Positions 12,291 to 23,929 of a stretch of 64,000 nt of DNA are shown here, in pieces. Numbering within the stretch: position 1 is the stretch's first letter; each line of letters opens with the position of its first letter. Below the pieces are notes generated by a model. It saw only the letters and a list, made by a program, of their open reading frames with translations. It did not search any database and had not been told where the DNA came from. The stretch covers positions 34,244,125-34,308,124 of the forward strand of contig NC_132894.1 in NCBI RefSeq assembly GCF_030463535.1. Reading direction: 5' to 3'. The position numbers and the translations under genes were made by a program. This DNA is from Salminus brasiliensis. Its lineage: Eukaryota > Chordata > Actinopteri > Characiformes > Bryconidae.

Positions 12291-12629
12291 TGAAGTAGCC
12301 CCGTCTCCCAGCCCAAGCCTTTCTCACCAATTCCCATCATCATCGTCATCATCATCATCCTCCTCATCCCCACACAGTTTAGCCTCTTCAGCTGCTGGAG
12401 TGAGAGAGCGCTTTGTGTGTAAGATCTGAGCAATTTGCAAGTTTATTGAGGAAAACTGTCGAACAAAAGAAGCTTAGATATAGAATCTGTCAGCGCTGCT
12501 TTTCCCGGCCGCAGATCGCCTTCCACACCTGATGAAACCGCCCGCTTGTGGACAGTTTGGGTGGAACGGTCGTCTCATGTTTAGCTTGAATTTGCATGAG
12601 CTGGATTGCTGGATATGAGAGTTCTGATA

Positions 12630-12805
12630 CTGAAGATTCAGCCACTGCATTGATCTGCTCATTTTCAATCCTTAGTTCAAAATAAAAGTCTGGGAAATTG
12701 AAACATGGCGTTAAAAAAAGGTAGAGTGTGCTAATTTAGGAAAGCACACCTGTGGGGGTCACCCTAAAAGTGCCCTAGAATGGAGATCTGTGATTATCTT
12801 GGCAT
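12630..12805 (+). repeat. Interspersed repeat, copy 2
   Basis: Partner of 11435-11610. Shared blocks include gattcagccactgcatt, aaattgaaacatgg and aggaaagcacac. Confidence 0.6.
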
Positions 12806-13784
12806 AGTTGAATAACGAGAGTTTGGTACATGGAAGTGACAAACCGTGAACAGAGCTGGAAAACAGGCCGAATCCAAAACCCCAAAACTGTTACATCACA
12901 GTGCTGAGAGCCCTCAAAATTTACATGAACCCCACCCACTAGGAAAAGCTCTAGTCAAGCTGGTGGAACTGTACAACATGACACGACTTCAGGAGCCAAC
13001 CTCCAGCCTCTGCTAGCTTTTGGAAGACGGGTTGCTATGGTAACCAGGCCTTGTGACCAAGGCTTTTCCTGTGCCAGTGTCCCCAGAAGGTGATGCTCAG
13101 ACTCGGTATGTGACAAAGCAAAAGCCAGGGAAGCAAACAGGGATACACGCTAGGCTAAAAGCTAACGGTAGTTGACTCTAGCTTTTATCACCTCTTCTCG
13201 TCATCGACAACCTCAGCTGAACCAAACTGGAGCTAAACTGATATTAGAAGGGACGGCACCGTCTTATTTTTTACTGGCTTATTTATTAAAGGCTCATTTA
13301 TGCTCCCTTTATGTACGAAAATTAATTTGCCTGTTTCAAACAACGTAACCGCCACTGCCCACATACTTCTATGCATGCTTTACTTTGCATGGGTGATAAG
13401 CAATACATCCACTAGAGGGCAGTTCGGAGTCAAACGTTCCTGATAACAGCAAGCATAGTGACGGTGGAGGAGGTCGTGATAATGTATGTGATAATGAACC
13501 AACTACGACATGTGACAGTGGTCATGTTTCGCTCAAACTATTGACCATACTGCCCCCATGGTTTCCAGTGGTATTGCTAAGCTAAACATGAAGAAATACG
13601 GATGAAATGAATGCAGAAGACGGACAGAAGGCTCAGTCCGTCTCCGTATCTGTATTTAATGTTGAGGAAAATGAACCTTAAGCCAACCAATCCCAGAGAA
13701 GCGAGTGATCTAACTGGCTCTTCAGCTTGCTAACAGCACAATGCGCTGAGAGGACACAACGAGAGGACAGCAGCACTATCCAGG
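12806..13784. other. Intergenic, no supported gene
   Basis: No ORF, repeat or RNA signal that I can defend. Confidence 0.45.
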
Positions 13785-14215
13785 GGCTCCGAGTGGTTCA
13801 GCCATCCAATCGTGAGTCGTGAGTTTGAATCCCAAGAGTCCAAGCGAGCACAATTGGCCGTGCTCTCTCCAGATAGGTAGATGGCGCTCTCTCCCCTAAT
13901 CACTCTAAATCGGTGTTAGCCAGCACAAGCATCTGTTATCTGGTTAGTGGTGAAGCTGGGGACCTGGCGATTTCCTCTGGGCGTGTCAGTTGCTCGGCAA
14001 TGCTCGGCATCGCCGGCAGGTGGGAAAGAGGCGGCGGCTGACTGTTGGGTCTGACTGGTACGGTGGAGCTGGGGTCCAGGCCCTTTCCGTATCGCTGGTA
14101 GTTCCTCCAATACATGTGAATCCAGCCTCCGCCTCATTGTTAGGTCCTTACCCTCCTAGTGTCAGGAGCATTGCTAGCGCTAGGGGGCGCTACAATTGAG
14201 TGGGTTAATTGGCAG
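13785..14215 (+). mobile_element. tRNA-derived SINE
   Basis: The head resembles tRNA-type SINEs (gagtggttcagc..., then gagtttgaatccca in place of a B box). The body has the family marks caattggccgtgctctctc, gtagatggcgctctc and the 3' block gagtgggttaattgg. Related copies lie at 20560-20880 (inverse) and 50330-50570. Confidence 0.65.
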
Positions 14216-15046
14216 CACCAAACTGTAGGAAGAAAACCCTATGCTGCCATAACCAGCCAATGAAAGTAGATGTGAGGTACAATAACAGGGTGGTAAATAT
14301 AGGCTTCTTAAGCTGTACCTGAGCATTTTGGCCCCAAACTAAAGTCAAATACTTACTATTTATACGTGGAAGAAGAACTTTAATGCTCAGCGAATTAATT
14401 CTAAAGGCACCTTTAAGGCCTAACAATACAACGCTTGATATTTTGTCAGTAACGGCCCTCCTCTTTCTCAAACCCGCTGTGCAGCGACATCGAAAAACAA
14501 GCATGACTTATTACGGCTTGACCTCATGAATCAAATGAGAACGTACGTGTTTCATAAGTGTGAGGGATGATCAGATAAATCACGAGGAGTGTCGTAACAC
14601 GGCATCGGGTCTAAACGCAACACATTTGCTTCGCATCAGTTTTTCAGCCCGAGAGGTTAAGACGGGAGACACCAGCAAAGCTGAATCACTTTGAAGAACT
14701 CGGTGACTTTAACGAGGTTTGTGATTTGTGTGCTTTACTGACGGTTCGAATGGAGGAGCTATATCAAACTCTTCATTATCTCTCATCTCAAGGGTTGAGT
14801 TACGCTCAGACACAAGCGAAGAGACACTGCGCATCTTAATGAGCTGCAGGTGCGATGATGAACATGCCGGGACGCTGTGAATTCGCTGACTTCTCGGTTT
14901 ATGCCAAAGCATTTCCACCGAAGCGTGATGTACCGGATATAGGCCAAGCTGCAGTTCCTCAGTGGAGACTGCTGGTGGGATATCAGTGGGGTTCATTTGA
15001 GAGGGTGTTCAAGGGAATCAAAACAAGACAAGAAATCAACCCAATC
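14216..15046. other. Intergenic, no supported gene
   Basis: 14780-15000 has moderate GC content and could be conserved noncoding DNA, but nothing in the sequence proves it. Confidence 0.4.
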
Positions 15047-15535
15047 TATATATCCAAAAGTTTGTGGACACCCCTTCTAAGGAATGCATTCAGCTACTTT
15101 ACGTTGCACCCATTGCTGACACTGATGTGTTAGTTCCTGTAGAGACGTACTGACAATAGAATAGGACTCGAGGTAGACTAGAGGGGTATAAAGCCCCCCA
15201 GCATTGAGCTGTGAAGCAGTGGAAGAACTGTGTTCTCTAGAATGGTGGTTGGAGGACCATCCAGTACTTATGGGATAAGTTGGGGAGTTGGGGATGATGA
15301 GGTGGGGTGGTGATCATCATCCAACATCCTGACCTCCCTAATGCTCTTCTTGTTGCTGAATGCAATCAAATCCTCACAGCAATGCTCCTCCAAAATCTAG
15401 TAGAAAGCCTTCTTCCCTGGACAGTAGAGACAGTTACTTCAACAAAAGCATAATCAAGTCTTTTTAGCAACCTTAATTTCAGAAGAAACAAAGAATGAGC
15501 AGGCGTCCCAATACTTTTGTCAAACGTATAGTGTA
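15047..15535 (-). mobile_element. Non-autonomous Tc1/mariner-like element
   Basis: One end reads tccaaaagtttgtggacacc and the other gtcccaatacttttgtc, the inverted-repeat ends of a family with eight recognisable copies here. The internal family marks are ttgagctgtg, ggtataaagccccccagc, and a block around ctccaaaatctagtagaaag. It has no transposase. The other copies are listed separately. Confidence 0.7.
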
Positions 15536-15631
15536 TATAAATCCCATCTATATTTGAGATTCACGCTTCAGAATATGTCCGAATATATTCCATTAATGTT
15601 CCCCAAACAAGGTACTGAAACTGACCCTTAA

Positions 15632-16080
15632 ATGTCCCACCCCAGTGACAAGGGGGTACAGTTTAGTACCTCTGAGCGCGTTCACCAACCTTCCTTCTCG
15701 AGATCTAACACACTCCATCTAGGACTTCTGAAGGAAGTAATAAGCTGGATCAGGTGGGATGGAACCGTTCTTCAGGTTTCTGCTGTTCGGACACCCAGGG
15801 GAAGCTCGTTCCACCACTTCGGTGCAGGACAGAGAAAAGTCTGGATGCTCGTCTTCCTGGATCTTAAAGGATGGCGGGTCGAGCCGACCGTACTTGAAGC
15901 TTGAAGGGCTCTCGGTGCAGATCGGCTTTTGACCATCGCCACCAAGTACGGAGGGGCTGGCTGGTCCAGTCTTGGCTTTGTAGACCAGAGTCAGGGGTTT
16001 GAATCTGATCACCTGGGCAGCAGCTACAGGAAGCTACAGTGAAGAGAGAACACAGCGGAGGAGGAGCTACATGAACATGG
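15632..16080. mobile_element. LINE-derived or other interspersed repeat fragment
   Basis: Shares long blocks, in inverse orientation, with 22030-22185 (ccaagactggaccagccagc; agccgatctgcaccgagag) and with 53700-53885 (tgcaccgaagtgg; tcctgggatt-type blocks). Open frames on both strands are only partial and disagree between copies, so no gene is called. Confidence 0.55.
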
Positions 16081-16861
16081 CTGAACTTTACCAGTTTTAG
16101 CATCAATCTGGAAGAACAGCTCTGGTGTTTCTGGAGTGTAGACTGACACGTGAGCCCCTCACACATGAAGACCTTTCAGTATGTACGAACTGAGACCAAA
16201 TGTTCCCAGAAAACCTTTTAAATGACCTCTGTTATCTTCCTTCATACAGTACAATATGTACCCGCCCGTTCCTCCAAAATAAACATGCATCAAAGCAGCG
16301 TGGACACCAGTCCAATTAGTCATTCTCAGGCCTGTAGGCTCAGAGTTTGAGAAGAATATGACCTATATGGTCCCTGAAGGAGAAGGAAAGTCCAGTCAAA
16401 CACAACAGCCTCCATCGCCCAGGCCCGAAACGCACCGTGTGTTTCAGAAATTACACAATATGGGACAATATGGGATGTAACAACTCTGCACGCTGTCAGC
16501 GGAGGAGGTAGAGCATGCGGTAAATGTAGAGGTTCTGCGAAAATGAATCATTAAAAAAGCAATTTGAGAAACATGCAGGGATGATTTACCTCTTGCCAAA
16601 TAATAAGGCCATGTAGGGCCGAGTGACATAGTAAGTGATGGGAAGGGGAAAAAAAACATGTCTCATAGCATGTGAAGAGCCTTTTAAAAGTTAAACATTA
16701 GAAAAAGGTTCTAGGAAGAACCCATCAGTTGGAATAGAACCTTTCGGACCTTGTTAACTGGTTGTTTACCTGGTTAAGGAGTTCCTCTCATTGGTAGAAA
16801 ACATTTTGTGAATGGTTTCATATAGCACCAAAAAAAGGGCTCCAGTCATGGGTTCAAGACT
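16081..16861. other. Intergenic, no supported gene
   Basis: 16680-16840 contains scattered agaacc/ggttct motifs like those at 23930-26740. Nothing else is recognised. Confidence 0.4.
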
Positions 16862-17550
16862 AACACTGAAATGGGTGTGGCATAACAATGGAAATGGGTG
16901 TAGCGTAACTATAGACATGGGTGTAGCATAACTATAGAAATGTGTGCAACATTACTCTAGAAATGGATGTAGCGTCACTATGGAAATGGGTGTAGCGTAA
17001 CTATGAAAATGGGTGTAGCGTAACTATAGAAATGTGTGCAACATTACTGTAGAAATGGATGTAGTGTAACAATAAAAAATGTGTGTAGAGTAACTATGGA
17101 AATGGGTGTAGCGTAACTATAGAAATGTGTGTAACATTACTGTCGAAATGGATATAGTGTAACTATGGTAATGGGTGTAGCGTAATTATAGAAATGGATG
17201 TAGCATAACAATGGAAATGTGTGTAGCGTAACAATGGAAATGGGTGTAGCATAACTATGGAAATGGAGGTAGCATAACTATAGAAATGGAGGTAGCATAA
17301 CTATAGAAATGGGTGCAACATTACTGTAGAAATGGATGTAGCATAACTATTGAAATGGGTGTAGCGTAACTATAGAAATGGATGTAGCATAACAATGGAA
17401 ATGGTTGTAGCATAACTATAGAAATGGGTGTAGCATGATTATAGAAATGTGTGCAACATTACTGTGGAAATGGATATAGCGTAACTATGGTAATGGGTGT
17501 ATCGCAACTATGGAAATGAATGTTGCGTAACTATGGAAATGTATGTAGCG
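16862..17550. repeat. Minisatellite, 23-bp unit
   Basis: About 30 copies of a unit like gaaatgggtgtagcgtaact with 'ata' or 'atg' joints. Variant units (gtgtgcaacattactgta) recur at intervals as higher-order sets. Confidence 0.95.
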
Positions 17551-18554
17551 TTCCTCCACGGCCCTGGTAGAAACTGCGGCTACGTATATTGGTAAATATG
17601 GGTGAACGGGAGCCTGCATTGGGATGAAGTATAATTAAGCAACATGGTCGCCCCCTCGAACCCTGAAGCCATTATCCTCTCCATGTGTCCACAGTGGGCG
17701 ACTGTTGGGGTGAAATGTGGTCCGGCAGATTGTGTGTCGCTGGGGATGTAGCGTACACCGGCGCTCCATTGAGAGGGCTGAGGGAGCAGGCCTTATTGTG
17801 GCTGGATGCTAGGGCTCCTTGTCAAAAGCACTCCTCTAATGTAGCGGATTGAATGACTGAACACTGTTTACATCTCGCTTTTGGCCCTGAGAAGCTTGTA
17901 AGTGAGGGGCTCCGGGAGAGCATGAGTGTTGCTTAGCCGCAACGTCAATGTTGCCTATTGTTCTTTGCTGAAACTGCTGACTGTGCACAAAAACAAACCC
18001 CGAAACGCTCACCGCCTGCATGATTACAGCGGCACGACAAGGACGGTTGCTGTAATCGGCCTGACTTTTATTATTCCCCTGAGCATAATGACAAGGTAAC
18101 TGACAGATGAAACTTGTTATTAAAGAGCAGAAAATAAACAGAGGCCCGTCTTTATGTCTGATGAAACCCAAGCCTCCCGTCGGTAGATTTGGGCTTTTTA
18201 ATAAAGCGTGCAGATGGCTAGGCTGACGTGCGAGGGGATACAGCTAGCAGTTTAGCTAACGTATCCTTGACTCCTCAAACTGTCTGACAAGGCCTTAAAT
18301 TTATGAGGTAATAAGTAATAAAGGGAGGTGTTGTTCAGTTTAGTTTTAGTGGATTTAATATTATAATCTATAGGGAGATGTGTAGCTAGCGAGTACCACT
18401 GGCTACGTATTAGCTTAGCACAAACAAAACTAGCCCTGATGCCTGTTATCCCACACAGAGATCAAATATAAGACAATATATAGATTTCAAATATATAACA
18501 TATCTTAGCATATGAGGGATTTCTTTATATTTAACATATATTTGTCTTATATTT
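17551..18554. other. Intergenic DNA, possible conserved noncoding element
   Basis: 18000-18230 is non-repetitive, with short homeobox-like TTATTA/TAATAA motifs and no coding potential. It could be a regulatory element, but only alignment between species would show it. Confidence 0.3.
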
Positions 18555-18712
18555 TTATAACTTGAATTTCCAAAATAGCAACTTTACAGGACTTTCAATG
18601 GAAGTCAATGTAAAAATATTTTAATCCAAAGCATTTCGGAGCATTTCTATTGGTCCATTCATCATCAAGTTTGAATAAAATGTAAAGAACAACTGCCAGA
18701 TTCACATTATGT
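18555..18712. mobile_element. MITE-like repeat (tgtatctcca family), truncated
   Basis: Contains the family core in inverse orientation (gagcatttctattggtccat) and ends where the next mariner-like element begins at 18714. Confidence 0.5.
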
Positions 18713-18713
18713 C

Positions 18714-19195
18714 ACATATAATATATGGACAAAAGTATTGGGACACTTGCTCCGTCATGCTCATTTCTTCTGAAATTAAGTGTATTAAAAAAGAGCGTAT
18801 CCAGCTTTTGTTGGAGTAACTTTCTCTAAAAAAAAAAAAGGCTTCCTACTAGCTTCCTACTGCTGTGAGGATTTGGTTGCATTTAACAACAACAGGTGTT
18901 AATGAGCACCGTATGTCGGCTGATCACCACCCCACGTCATCCCCAACTCTTCACATCACCAAACTTAATTCCAAAGAACACAGCTCCTCCACTGCTCCAC
19001 AGCTCCTCAATGCTGGGGGGCTTTATACCCACTATAGCCCACGTCTGGCATTATTAGGCAGCATGGAGCCAATAGGGTCATGATGTTGATCTGCTCCAGA
19101 GAGTCCTATTCTATTGGCAGTACTTTTCTACAGGCACTAGAGCAGCTGTGTGAGCAACAGGTACAACTTAAAGTAGCTGAAGTGCATATAGTGCA
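18714..19195 (+). mobile_element. Non-autonomous Tc1/mariner-like element
   Basis: Starts tatatggacaaaagtattgg and has the family interior (ttttgttggagtaac; ctccacagctcctcaatgctg; gagtcctattctattggcag). The 3' end is shortened to agtgcatatagtgca, so the right TIR is missing. Confidence 0.7.
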
Positions 19196-20559
19196 CATGC
19201 CCAGTCCTTTAGGACCACATATTTCCGTACAAGTGGCCTTGTGACCTGTCAGCGGGTCCAGCTTACCCTATGGGAACCCAGTGGACGACATGATATCTTT
19301 CCTGACCGCAGTCCGTAATGAAATCACCCCTTCCTAAGAAAGAAAAAGCGGCTACTATCCAAGTCAAAGTCCACTGGACCCGTTTTGGATGGCCTTTTTT
19401 TCTGAATCACTACACTCTTGTGTGGGGAAACTCGAACCTGCTCTCTGGACCTCCATTCAGAACGGCCAGTCCGTTCCCCTCCACCGTTCTGCCCGCTCTC
19501 TGCTTGAGTGCCTATCCCGGCTAAGCTAACACAGCTCTCTCTCTCTCTCTCTCTTTCTGTCCTCCGCTCAGTCCCAGTCCCGCTCAGTCTAGCGCTGAAA
19601 CCCATCCAACCCTTCTCTTGCTACCTCTCTCCCTTTCTCTCTCTCTCTCCCCCTAACAACACACCATCAGAGCTGTGCTGCTGCCATCCTGAGGGAGCAT
19701 GTTTTCAGATGACCCTGCTGACCCCAAGGCCGGACTCAGGCTATATTTTAATTAGTGTTGATCGAATGAAGGTGTGGCTCGATATAACGTCAGCAGGTCC
19801 AGCCCGGCAGACGGGGAAGGCCTTCATAAGTTTGGCCTGTTGGGGTCGGCCTGGAAGTGCCTGGATGGAGATCAGGAGATCCTGTGTCTGCGTGAGGAAA
19901 GCCGGCTCATGGGAAAGTGCTGGAAGGATGAAAAAACAACGGGAAATCGTGATCATTCGCAAAGCGAACACAGTTACCGTAAAGGGTGGGGGTTGGGGTG
20001 GGGGTGGGTTTCTAGCGAGAGAGAGAGATGGCGTTGGGCATTGGGCCCAGGGTGTTGTACCACAAAGCTGAGGAGCCTCGTTTGAAAGTCTGGGCAAGCA
20101 CCAGCATATACCGTTACACGGTTATGTCTCTGTTTACTTCCTCCGACAAGCAAACACTGTGTCGTGCAAATGGGCAGACAAAATGGTTTGCATGTCAAAA
20201 GCTGCCTCGAGGAAAATAAGGGGCTTCAGTTTCTTGGGCCATGAGATGTTGATCATTCTCCAATAACCAGAAACACGATCGCGCAGTTATTATGCTGTGC
20301 ACCGCACTGCTTATTGCACTGGGCGCTTCGGAAGTGAACATTTTGCAATTCAAACATGATCATCCCACCCGTCCTCCCCCCGTCCTCCCACATTCAGATA
20401 TGAAAATCGGTTGCATTGTGCTCACAAGTGACACTGATTATGCAAAATACAGCCCCCTCAGGCTCGCTTAAGGCGGAATTCCACTGATGTCTCAAAATTG
20501 AGGCCTAATTAAATGGTTAAGAGACTGTTTACAGCACTTCTGAGAAGGTTCTAGCTCAG
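19196..20559. other. Intergenic DNA
   Basis: Holds (CT)n tracts at 19530-19560 and 19625-19650 and a G-quadruplex motif at 19984-20008. 20395-20545 is non-repetitive and includes attatgcaaaat and ggcctaattaaatgg, which resemble binding motifs seen in conserved noncoding DNA. The 187-codon plus-strand ORF starting at 19508 runs through the CT tract and is rejected. Confidence 0.4.
19984..20008 (+). other. G-quadruplex motif
   Basis: Five runs of three to five G separated by one or two T within 25 bases, a strong fit to the G3+N1-7 rule. Confidence 0.7.
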
Positions 20560-20880
20560 AATTACCCGACCCACTCATTAATACTGTCTCCCATCACATG
20601 TAACAATGCTCCCGACACTGGGAGGGCAAGAGCTGACACAAGCACAACCAGCCACTGCCTCTTTTTTTCTATCACCAGGCTACCAACAGGCTCAGAGGAA
20701 AGCGCCGGCTCTGATGCATAGGCTAGCAGATGCCAGTGCCGGCCACCATCACTCCAACTACCCACCCAGAGAAAGTAAGGGCAATTGTGCTCTCTCTGGC
20801 TCCGGCTGCCGATGACCCAGGCAGGCAACATGACCCTGGATTCGACCAGCCCTGCAATCCTCGGGTCGTAGTTGTGTAGC
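20560..20880 (-). mobile_element. tRNA-derived SINE, inverse copy
   Basis: On the minus strand it carries agagagagcacaattgccc and a B-box-like gtcgaatccaggg, as in the SINE at 13785-14215. It is strongly diverged. Confidence 0.5.
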
Positions 20881-22029
20881 TGCCTCAGTCTGCTGGACCT
20901 ACTCAGAAGATTTTAAGACAAAATAGTATTAAAGCAACGCTATGGAAAAGTGGCTAAGTGGCATTTCTCGCACCTGGGCTCCCCCTACAGTCTGGAAGTG
21001 TAATTTGCGCTTGGAGCCACTACTGAAGTACACATTTTTCTGGAGGGGCTGAGAGATACAGAACTGAGAACCGAGAACAGAGGGGGAAGAAGCATGTGAC
21101 TGAGGTTACGCAACATTATGCAGTACTCGTGAGCGTAGACCTGCCCAATAACTTCTCCAAAGTTACTTTGTGCAGTTAGCAGTGCGTCGAGGCCGGAATA
21201 GCAACAACAGCGGCACTGTCCTCGCTTTTACAAGTCAGTGAAGCATCTAAATGATTTTGAAGAGCCTATTTTAAGGTGAAAAATTTTCCATACTGTTGCT
21301 TTAAAGTTAAAAAACGTGATTTTTTAAACTTTTTTTTTTTTTTTTTTCAGATTTACTGCTATTTTACTGTTATTAAAACTCTATATATGATGTTAAATAA
21401 GTAAGTAAATAAGATGACTGTATATTTCACCACTATAAAGAAATGAGTCATTTCATCAGTTGAACTCACAGGATAAATATTGTTCGATTACAGCCCACAA
21501 GGCCATTCAGTGTTCCCAACCCCTGCCCTGAATGATATCCCGCTCCAACGGGGAGATGAAAATGAGTCATCCAATGCTGGAAACATTAAAACATGCGCTA
21601 GCCAAATGACGCTCAGCCAAAAATCATCCTTATCATCAGCCAGTATGATGAATATGTGTGTGTTTGATCTCTCCAGACTGTTTCCCAAAGACTAAATAAA
21701 GAGCAACGGCAAGTCGCCGCTAGCTAATCTACACTAGCCCATGACATGGCTATCAATCTGGAAGATCAGTGGACCGGATGACATGGGATTTCCCTCTAGA
21801 TAATGAGATAATGGAGCGTTTCAGTCCGTCTTCCCTGATCTTCTATTTGGAGAGTTAGGAAAGTTGTGTCTGTGGCAGCAGATTAGGGTGTTAGTCTTTT
21901 CCAACCTGATGAGCTGATTGAGGTGTGGAACGTAAGACAGGGTGCTAGGGTTAGCCACTCTGTCTGACAGAAGTGTGGGAGTATTTTGTGGAGCTTTGGT
22001 GGGTTTTACTGCCTCTGTTTATTGTATCC
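20881..22029. other. Intergenic, no supported gene
   Basis: Short ORFs only. There is a poly-T run at 21331-21348. Confidence 0.4.
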
Positions 22030-22185
22030 TCTGCTACGTTCTCTCTTCACTGGCCTCCTGATTCAAACCCCTGACTCTGGCCTACAAAGCCAAGACTGGA
22101 CCAGCCAGCCCCTCCACCTGTACTTGATGGCGATGGTCAAAAGCCGATCTGCACCGAGAGCCCTTACAGCTTCAAGTACGGCTTC
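22030..22185 (+). mobile_element. Interspersed repeat fragment
   Basis: Inverse match of about 150 bp to 15895-16050. Confidence 0.6.
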
Positions 22186-22199
22186 TAATGAATGCATTA

Positions 22200-22740
22200 G
22201 ACATTAAAATATTACACATAAGATTACACATTAAAATATAAATATATTTGGTATATTTTTGGTATATTTACTAGATTGCTTATATGCAAAATATGCAAAA
22301 TAAATAAATAAATATAATATATATAAAATATAAATTATATATAAAATACAAATACTTAAAATATATATAATATATAATTATATTACATCAAAATATGAAA
22401 AACTTGTATTTTAATAAATGTGGGGAAATAATAATAATAATAATAATAATCATAATAATAATAATAATAATAATAATCATCATCATCATCATCATCATAA
22501 TAATCATCATAATAATAATAATAACACACATGTGATGTGATATCTTAAAATTAAGTATCAGCAAATACCTGGCACATTTAACCTGGCATAAACAAGCTTC
22601 TTGGATGCTAGTTGGATCCTTTGATGTCTTGTTTTTTTAGAACTAAACTAAAACAAATGTATTTTAAAATATATTTCATAAAATGTGATTAATTTGTGAC
22701 ATTTGTGGCCATTTTCATACATTGCAAATATTATATATTT
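22200..22740. repeat. AT-rich DNA with (AAT)n/(CAT)n microsatellite
   Basis: 22427-22525 is an AAT array with internal CAT blocks. The flanks are simple AT DNA. Confidence 0.8.
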
Positions 22741-23929
22741 ATTATTTTCCAGATGAGGGGCCACAGGTAATTCTTCAAGTCCCAAAACCAGTCCCTGAGA
22801 GCTGGCAGGTTAAGTGGTCGCCCTCCAGGACTGAAGTCTTGCAGCAAACACATCACCCCCTCACGGCTGCAGGAGACAAGTGAAATGACCAGCCTAGTCT
22901 GGGGTAGGTCAGGCATTCCGCTAATCAATTTAATCTGTTCACAGTCAATTTCCATGCGCAGCGCCTGCTGGTGCACGCCATTGTTAACGTTATTATCGCC
23001 TCCGCTCAAGGATTATTAGCCTATCTGCCTGCTCTCTCTCTCCGTCTCTCTCTGTGTCTGTCTCTCTCCCTCGCTCTCTGCAGTTAATGTGCCCCTCAGT
23101 GCACCTGTCCAGCCCCGCTGCTATTAGAGGCCTATAGATTGCAGCATTGCGGGAGCACAAAGGCGGACAGTGTCCAGATCCTGGGCTGTGTGGTGGCTCT
23201 CTGGCCCAGCAGGAGGGAATTCCTGCCCTGGCCTTTCACTCCGTTCTGCTCCAGCACGCACCTCCATCTGGCAGAGAGCGCCGGCCCCGGCCCCGGCCCT
23301 GGCCCCGGCCTCGGCCACGGCTTTCACCAAGCAAATGAAGAGCTGTTAAAAAAATGGTACCGGTGCAGCTGATCGCAAGACGGCGGTGGAAGGCGAGGGG
23401 TCAGCAGAATGGCCGCTTTTGTGTGTTTTCTTTCTTTGGGAACGTTCCACAAGGGTGAGCAGGTAGTTCACATACTGACCGGTGAAGCGGTCAGGACATA
23501 AAGAGTTAGACTATGAGATAAAGAATCAGAGAGTGGGTGTACTCTTCAAGACCAGTTTCAATCAAATGCCCAGAGAGAGAATTGGCACATCACCATGGCC
23601 CTGAAGGGACGCACATGGTCAGCAATCAAACATCAAAGTCTGTGGGACACATTCCAAACACCAAATTCTGACCCGGCCATCTCCAAACCTCAGCAGAAAC
23701 CCAGATTCTGCAGACCAGGCTGCTTTTCTCCAGTCTGTGCAGCGTTGGTGAGCCTGTGCTGAGCCACTGCAGCCTCAGCTTTCTGTTCTTGGTGGAAAGA
23801 AGTGGAACCCAATGTGGTTCTTCTGCTGCTGTAGCTCTGTATCCTCCTGAAGGTTGGAGAATCTGCGGCTCACTGGGTGTGTTTTCCTTATTCCACCATT
23901 CTGAGGAACTCTAGAGACTGTGACTGTTC
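22741..23929. other. Intergenic DNA, GC-rich patch at 23100-23400
   Basis: 23277-23318 is a run of ccccgg-type units, a possible i-motif on this strand and a quadruplex on the other. 22890-23030 is non-repetitive and could be conserved noncoding DNA. ORFs across the GC patch are frame-shadowed low-complexity (Gly/Ala/Pro) and not accepted. Confidence 0.4.

Noticed and set aside
11999-12433. 144-codon minus-strand ORF, with overlapping ORFs in other frames
   Set aside because: Mostly a translation of CT/GA and CATC repeats.
19508-20071. 187-codon plus-strand ORF
   Set aside because: Opens through a (CT)n tract, is low complexity (Leu/Ser) at the start and has no recognisable domain or splice context.
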